A stretch of 19,775 nucleotides of DNA, from contig CAJTVO010000060.1 in NCBI GenBank assembly GCA_910579485.1, positions 1 to 19,775 of the forward strand, given 5' to 3'. This DNA comes from an uncultured Oscillospiraceae bacterium. GTDB taxonomy: Bacteria; Bacillota; Clostridia; Oscillospirales; Oscillospiraceae. Shown here in pieces: positions 15,452 through 19,775 of the stretch. Position 1 is the first letter of the stretch; the number at the start of each line of letters is the position of its first letter. The notes beneath the pieces are model-generated. The model worked only from the letters and a program-made list of their open reading frames with translations, ran no database searches and was not told the DNA's origin. Both the position numbers and the translations under genes were made by a program.

Positions 15452-17412
15452 TACGAATCGGAATCGACTATTACCCCGAGCAGTGGGACCGCGCCCTCTG
15501 GGAGGAGGACGCGGTCCGGATGAGGGCCCTGGGGGCTCATGTGATCCGGCTGGGAGAGTTTGCCTGGAGCCGGATGGAACCGAAGGACGGCGTATTTGAT
15601 TTTACGTGGCTGGACGACGCCATTGAGATCATCAGCCGCCAGGGGATGCAGGTGATTCTTGGTACGCCGACCAACTGCGCGCCGCTGTGGCTGTATCAGG
15701 AGCATCAGGATACTATCCAATGGGGCCGGGATGGCAGGCCCACAGACCTTGGCATCCGGGGACACCGCTGTATGGTCAGCCCCACCTTCCGGCAGTACGC
15801 CGGAAGAATCGTAGAGGAGATGTCCAGGCGGTACGCCGGGAGGCCGGAGGTCTTCGCCTGGCAGCTGGACAACGAGCTGGAGAACAACCACTGCACCTGC
15901 CCCGCCTGCCGCTCGGCGTTCCGGGACTGGCTGCGGGAGAAGTACGGAACCTTGGATAGCCTCAACAGAGCCTGGGGGAATATGGTCTGGAGCGGTGAGG
16001 TCAGCGATTGGGAGCAGATACAGCCCCTGCTGGCCCCGGAGTGTCTGCCCCGGTGGCATAACCCGGCCTGTCTGCTGGACTATGAGCGGTTCGGCGCGGA
16101 CTGTACGGCGGATTATGTTCGGTTCCAGAGCGGGATCATCCGCCGGTACGATTCCCAAGCCGTCATTACCACCAATGCCTGCATCCCGGCCAACATGCCG
16201 GATTTCCACAAGGAATTTGCAGAGCTGGATGTAGCCGCCTACGATGACTACCCGCCCGTCCGCCTGCCGGAGGACGCTGAGGAGCTGTATTCCAACGCCT
16301 TTGTGCTGGACTTTGTGCGGGGCTTCAAGCAGAAGAATTTCTGGATCCTGGAGCAGTTCGCGGGCCACATGGGCTGCTGGCCTCCCATCTCCCCCACGCC
16401 GGAGCCGGAGATGCTGTCGGGCTACGCCCTGCAAGCCGTGGCCCACGGGGCGGATCTGCTCAGCTTCTTCCGCTGGCGCACCGCCTGCACCGGGGCGGAG
16501 ATGTTCTGCCACGGCATTTTGGATCATTCCAACGTCCCCAACCGCCGCCTGCGGGAGCTGGAGGAGCTGTTCCGCCGTTTGGCACAGCTGCCGGGACTGG
16601 GGGATACGACCCTGCGCAGTCCGGCGGCGATCCTCTATTCGGCGGATCAGGAGTTTGCACTGAAAAATCAGACCCAATCCGATGGCTTCGCCTACTGGAC
16701 TCAGCTGCGCCTGTTCCACGAGGCTTGCGTGGGGCTGGGGGTGAACGTGGACGTTATCCGGGAGGACGCACCCCTGGACAACTATCAGGTGGTGCTGGTT
16801 CCCACCCACCTTGTAACTGACCCTGATCTGGCCTCCCGTCTGGAGGACTTCGCCCGCCGGGGCGGGACCGTGGTCATCACTAACCGAAGCGGCGTGCAGG
16901 ACAAAAACGGCAACTGCATTTTGGGCCGGGAGCTGCCCACGGTGTTCCGGGATCTCTGCGGCTGCCATGTGACTGAGTACGACCCCATCGGCCCTGTGAA
17001 GCAGACGGTCAACCTGACCAAGGGCGGGACATATCAGATCACCAGCTGGTGCGACCTGCTGGAGCTGGACACCGCCCAGGCGTGGGCCCGATATCAAGGC
17101 CGGTTTTACAGCGGCGTGCCCGCCGTTGCGAAGAACCGCTTCGGCGAGGGCACCGCCTACTATGTGGGAACAGTGGGAGAGAAGGCAATGTACCGGACGC
17201 TACTCATTGAGGCGTTCCGGGAGCGGGGCGTTCCCCTGCTGGAGACTCTGCCCCAGGGGGTGGAGGTCACTACACGAAGCGGAGAGGGCGGGACTTATCA
17301 GTTCTTCTTCAATAACACCGTCCACGGCCAGAACTTCCAGCTCCAGGGTGAGCGGGTGCATCTGCGCCCTCTGGAGATGAAGATCCGGACGGAGAAAGAG
17401 GTGTGGGTGTAA
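15448..17412 (+). CDS. GH42 beta-galactosidase
   Basis: Retaining beta-galactosidase of 654 residues, full length for family 42, predicted to remove terminal galactose from imported oligosaccharides in the cytoplasm. It starts MIRIGIDYYPEQWD, the family signature. The acid/base is Glu143 in WQLDNELENNH and the likely nucleophile is Glu302 in WILEQFAG. Cys108 together with Cys149, Cys151 and Cys154 (HCTCPAC) matches the four-cysteine zinc site of many GH42 enzymes. A glutamine-amidotransferase-like trimerisation domain follows (YQVVLVPTHLVTDPDL) and then a small beta domain. The ATG overlaps the GH31 stop by 4 bases, so translation is coupled. Alpha-L-arabinopyranosidase activity is also known in this family. 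Confidence 0.93.
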   Translation: MIRIGIDYYPEQWDRALWEEDAVRMRALGAHVIRLGEFAWSRMEPKDGVFDFTWLDDAIEIISRQGMQVILGTPTNCAPLWLYQEHQDTIQWGRDGRPTDLGIRGHRCMVSPTFRQYAGRIVEEMSRRYAGRPEVFAWQLDNELENNHCTCPACRSAFRDWLREKYGTLDSLNRAWGNMVWSGEVSDWEQIQPLLAPECLPRWHNPACLLDYERFGADCTADYVRFQSGIIRRYDSQAVITTNACIPANMPDFHKEFAELDVAAYDDYPPVRLPEDAEELYSNAFVLDFVRGFKQKNFWILEQFAGHMGCWPPISPTPEPEMLSGYALQAVAHGADLLSFFRWRTACTGAEMFCHGILDHSNVPNRRLRELEELFRRLAQLPGLGDTTLRSPAAILYSADQEFALKNQTQSDGFAYWTQLRLFHEACVGLGVNVDVIREDAPLDNYQVVLVPTHLVTDPDLASRLEDFARRGGTVVITNRSGVQDKNGNCILGRELPTVFRDLCGCHVTEYDPIGPVKQTVNLTKGGTYQITSWCDLLELDTAQAWARYQGRFYSGVPAVAKNRFGEGTAYYVGTVGEKAMYRTLLIEAFRERGVPLLETLPQGVEVTTRSGEGGTYQFFFNNTVHGQNFQLQGERVHLRPLEMKIRTEKEVWV

Positions 17413-17457
17413 TTTCCCAGCAAAATCCCGAAAATTTTGAACAGGAGCTTTACTGTG

Positions 17458-19728
17458 ATGAAACGAAGAATACTCTCCACTATTTTGGCTCTGACGCTGG
17501 CGTTGTCCCAGGGCATAACAGCTTTGGCGACTGGCAGTGAGCCCTCCGCCTCCCAGAAGTACGTGGAGGCCATGGGCCATGGCTGGAACCTGGGCAATAG
17601 CTTTGATGGCTTCAACTCCGATGAAGGCGCTGTCTCGGACGAGACCAGCTGGGGGAACCCGGTGGTCACCCGGGAACTTATCCAGGCCGTCAAGGCCAAG
17701 GGCTTCGACAGCATCCGGATACCTCTGACGCTCTCTACCCGATATACAGAGGCAGACGGCAAATGCACCGTTGACCCGGAGTGGCTGACCCGGTACAAGG
17801 AAGTCGTAGACTGGGCTGTGGAAGCGGATCTGTATGTGATGGTCAATATCCACCACGACAGCTGGATCTGGCTGAGCGGCTGGGATGGCAAGGAGGAGTC
17901 GGCGGAATATGTCCGGTTCCAGCAGATGTGGGAGCAGCTGGCGGACTGCCTGAAGGATGAGCCGGCACAGGTCTGTTTCGAGACCATCAACGAACCGCAG
18001 TTCAACGATGGTACAGAGGAGGAGAAGCAGGAAAAGCTGGACAAGCTGAATCTGGCCGCGTACAAGATCATCCGCGGCAGCGGCGGGAAAAACGGAGAGC
18101 GCATGATCGTCATGCCCACGCTGAACACGAACCATGAGAAATGCGCTCCGCTGCTGAAACTGATCCAGGGGCTGGACGATGAGAACATCATCGCTACTGT
18201 CCATTATTACGGCGAGTGGGTCTATAGCGCCAATTTGGGCATCACCGGCTATGACGAGGTGATGGGCGATGACGGCAACACACCTCGGAAGGCCGCGAAG
18301 AATGCTATGGAAATGGTGTACAAGGCATTTACGGAAAACGGGATCGGCACAGTGATCGGTGAATACGGCGTATTGGGCTACGATGCTGGCGAGGAGTGCA
18401 ATCAGCCAGGCGAAGAGCTGAAATGCTATGAGTACATCAATCAGCTGGGCCGGGAGTATGGCCTGTGCCTGATGTTCTGGGACAACGGCTCCGGCATTGA
18501 CCGCCGCAGCAATACCTACCAGTGGAAGAAGCCCGTGGTGGGCGCGATGCTGGAGGCGTCGATCAAGGGACGGTCATCCTATGCCGCAGAGCTGGACACT
18601 CTGTATTTCAATGACAGGACTGATGCGGATGTGACAATTCCTTTGATGCTCAATGGCAATACATTCAAGGGCATTGAGGGGTTGACCGAGGGGACAGAAT
18701 ATTCCTATGACGCAAAGGCGTCCACTGTCATGCTAAAAGCGGATTACATCAACAAACTTTTTGAAGCAAAGGACGGCTATGGTGAACTGGCTGTGCTGAC
18801 ATTCCAATTCAGCTCCGGCGCGGACTGGCGGGAGACGCTGGTGAAATATGGAACACCCGCCTTCTCCGATGCCTCCGGCACTGCCAGCGAGGGGCTGACG
18901 ATCCCGGTTTCCTATCAGGGCGCGAAGGTGCGCCGCATCACCGCCTATGCCGGAGAGGAGCGTACCGGCCCCCAGTCCAGCTGGTGGCGGTACCTTCAGC
19001 ACACGGAGACCTTTGTCCCCGATTATGCGGAGGGGACACTGACCATGAAGCCTTCCTTCTTCAATGAGTGCGCGGAGGGCGAGATCAGTCTGGTCATTGA
19101 ATTTTACGATGGTCAGACCGCCGGAGTAAAGTTCACCAAAGACGGCGACAAGGTTTTTGCTGGCAATGGAACCACGGTTTCTCCGGCGGCCTTCACGGAT
19201 TTGAAGGACGGCGCGTGGTATCTGGATGCGGTCAGCTACGTTGTTTCCAAGAATATTATGAATGGTGTAACTGCTGTGTCCTTTGCACCCGGCGATCCTC
19301 TCTCCAGAGCGCAGATGTGTCAGATCATTTATAACATGGCTGGCAAGCCTGATGTCTCCGGGGAAAGCAACTATTCGGATATTTCCGACGCCTCCTGGTA
19401 TGTCCAGCCTGTTACGTGGTGTTGTATCAATAAGATTGCTGAGGGCCGAAGCGATAAAGCGTTTGAACCCAATGCGCCGATTACCCGTGAGGAGGTTGCT
19501 GACTTCCTTTATCGTTATACTGTTTATCAAGGCAAGGACGTTTCGGCACAGGAATTGGACGCCTTTACAGATGCAGGTGATGTCAGCGAAGATATGATTG
19601 AAGCCATGGGTTGGGCTGTGGGACATGGGATCATCCAAGGCAAACCAGATGGTACATTGGTACCTGGCGGTACGGCTACCCGTGCGGAGATTTCCGCCAT
19701 GATGATGCGTTTCTGCGAGGCTGTTTAA
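17458..19728 (+). CDS. Secreted GH5 endoglucanase/xyloglucanase with X2-like, CBM46-like and three SLH domains
   Basis: Surface enzyme of 756 residues that would make the first cuts in the beta-glucan backbone. The signal peptide MKRRILSTILALTLALSQGI ends in an ALA site near residue 24. The GH5 domain (about 32-370) starts GHGWNLGNSFDG, with acid/base Glu179 in TINEPQF and nucleophile Glu302 in IGEYGV, like subfamily 4 (cellulase, xyloglucanase, mixed-linkage glucanase). An X2/Ig-like module follows (about 378-485), then a CBM46-like one (about 488-560, SSWWRYLQ). Three SLH repeats (about 578-628, 639-689 and 702-753, with SRAQ, TREE and TRAE motifs) should anchor it to the cell wall. The start is ATG 17458 after AGGAG; GTG 17455 is a near alternative. 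It is the last gene of the operon and the only secreted glycosidase in the window. Confidence 0.92.
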   Translation: MKRRILSTILALTLALSQGITALATGSEPSASQKYVEAMGHGWNLGNSFDGFNSDEGAVSDETSWGNPVVTRELIQAVKAKGFDSIRIPLTLSTRYTEADGKCTVDPEWLTRYKEVVDWAVEADLYVMVNIHHDSWIWLSGWDGKEESAEYVRFQQMWEQLADCLKDEPAQVCFETINEPQFNDGTEEEKQEKLDKLNLAAYKIIRGSGGKNGERMIVMPTLNTNHEKCAPLLKLIQGLDDENIIATVHYYGEWVYSANLGITGYDEVMGDDGNTPRKAAKNAMEMVYKAFTENGIGTVIGEYGVLGYDAGEECNQPGEELKCYEYINQLGREYGLCLMFWDNGSGIDRRSNTYQWKKPVVGAMLEASIKGRSSYAAELDTLYFNDRTDADVTIPLMLNGNTFKGIEGLTEGTEYSYDAKASTVMLKADYINKLFEAKDGYGELAVLTFQFSSGADWRETLVKYGTPAFSDASGTASEGLTIPVSYQGAKVRRITAYAGEERTGPQSSWWRYLQHTETFVPDYAEGTLTMKPSFFNECAEGEISLVIEFYDGQTAGVKFTKDGDKVFAGNGTTVSPAAFTDLKDGAWYLDAVSYVVSKNIMNGVTAVSFAPGDPLSRAQMCQIIYNMAGKPDVSGESNYSDISDASWYVQPVTWCCINKIAEGRSDKAFEPNAPITREEVADFLYRYTVYQGKDVSAQELDAFTDAGDVSEDMIEAMGWAVGHGIIQGKPDGTLVPGGTATRAEISAMMMRFCEAV

Positions 19729-19775
19729 TTGTAATTTCTTCTTTGGAAAGCTACAAAACTATAACAGCAGCAAAC
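19729..19775. other. Short downstream region without a recognised feature
   Basis: The 47 bases after the GH5 stop are AT-rich and show no stem-loop with a T-run. The end of the operon therefore cannot be placed inside this window. Confidence 0.6.

Noticed and set aside
15421..17097. Long antisense open frame (558 codons) opposite GH42
   Set aside because: Mirror of a well-supported GH42 gene with catalytic motifs on the plus strand.

Overview
The window looks like chromosomal DNA of a fairly high-GC Gram-positive gut-type Clostridia, probably Oscillospirales-like. This is inferred from strong AGGAGG ribosome-binding sites, an LplA/LplB/LplC-type sugar ABC importer with a YesL-like partner, a lipoprotein signal, and a surface enzyme carrying S-layer homology (SLH) domains. 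No rRNA, tRNA, CRISPR array, insertion sequence or phage gene was seen.

Layout. Two divergent transcription units flank an AT-rich control region (about 2586-2803). Leftward, a GH94 cellobiose phosphorylase gene (165-2585), broken by one in-frame TAG codon, is followed by the start of a xylulokinase gene (xylB) that runs off the left edge. Rightward, a LacI-family regulator is followed by a second, longer GH94 phosphorylase (cellodextrin-phosphorylase-like). After a 162-base leader with an operator and two perfect palindromes comes a run of eight co-directional genes: two ABC permeases, a solute-binding lipoprotein, a YesL/DUF624 membrane protein, GH43 with a CBM6-like tail, GH31 (alpha-xylosidase-like), GH42 beta-galactosidase, and a secreted GH5 endoglucanase with X2-like, CBM46-like and three SLH domains.

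How the genes fit together (inference). The set matches the linkages of xyloglucan: GH5 cuts the beta-1,4-glucan backbone at the cell surface and the ABC importer takes up the oligosaccharides. Inside, GH42 can remove galactose, GH43 arabinose and GH31 xylose. The GH94 enzymes would phosphorolyse the bare glucan to glucose-1-phosphate, and xylulokinase would feed xylose-derived xylulose into the pentose phosphate pathway. No ABC ATPase, xylose isomerase or beta-glucosidase is in the window. The ATPase is probably a shared MsmX-like protein encoded elsewhere.

Regulation. A near-identical 14-base site (AGAAAACGTTTWAT) lies just downstream of, or on, each of three predicted promoters: leftward GH94, the regulator itself, and the transporter operon. 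In two of them it sits exactly 11 bases after the -10 box. This points to one autoregulated LacI-type repressor controlling the whole locus. A fourth copy lies inside the second GH94 gene.
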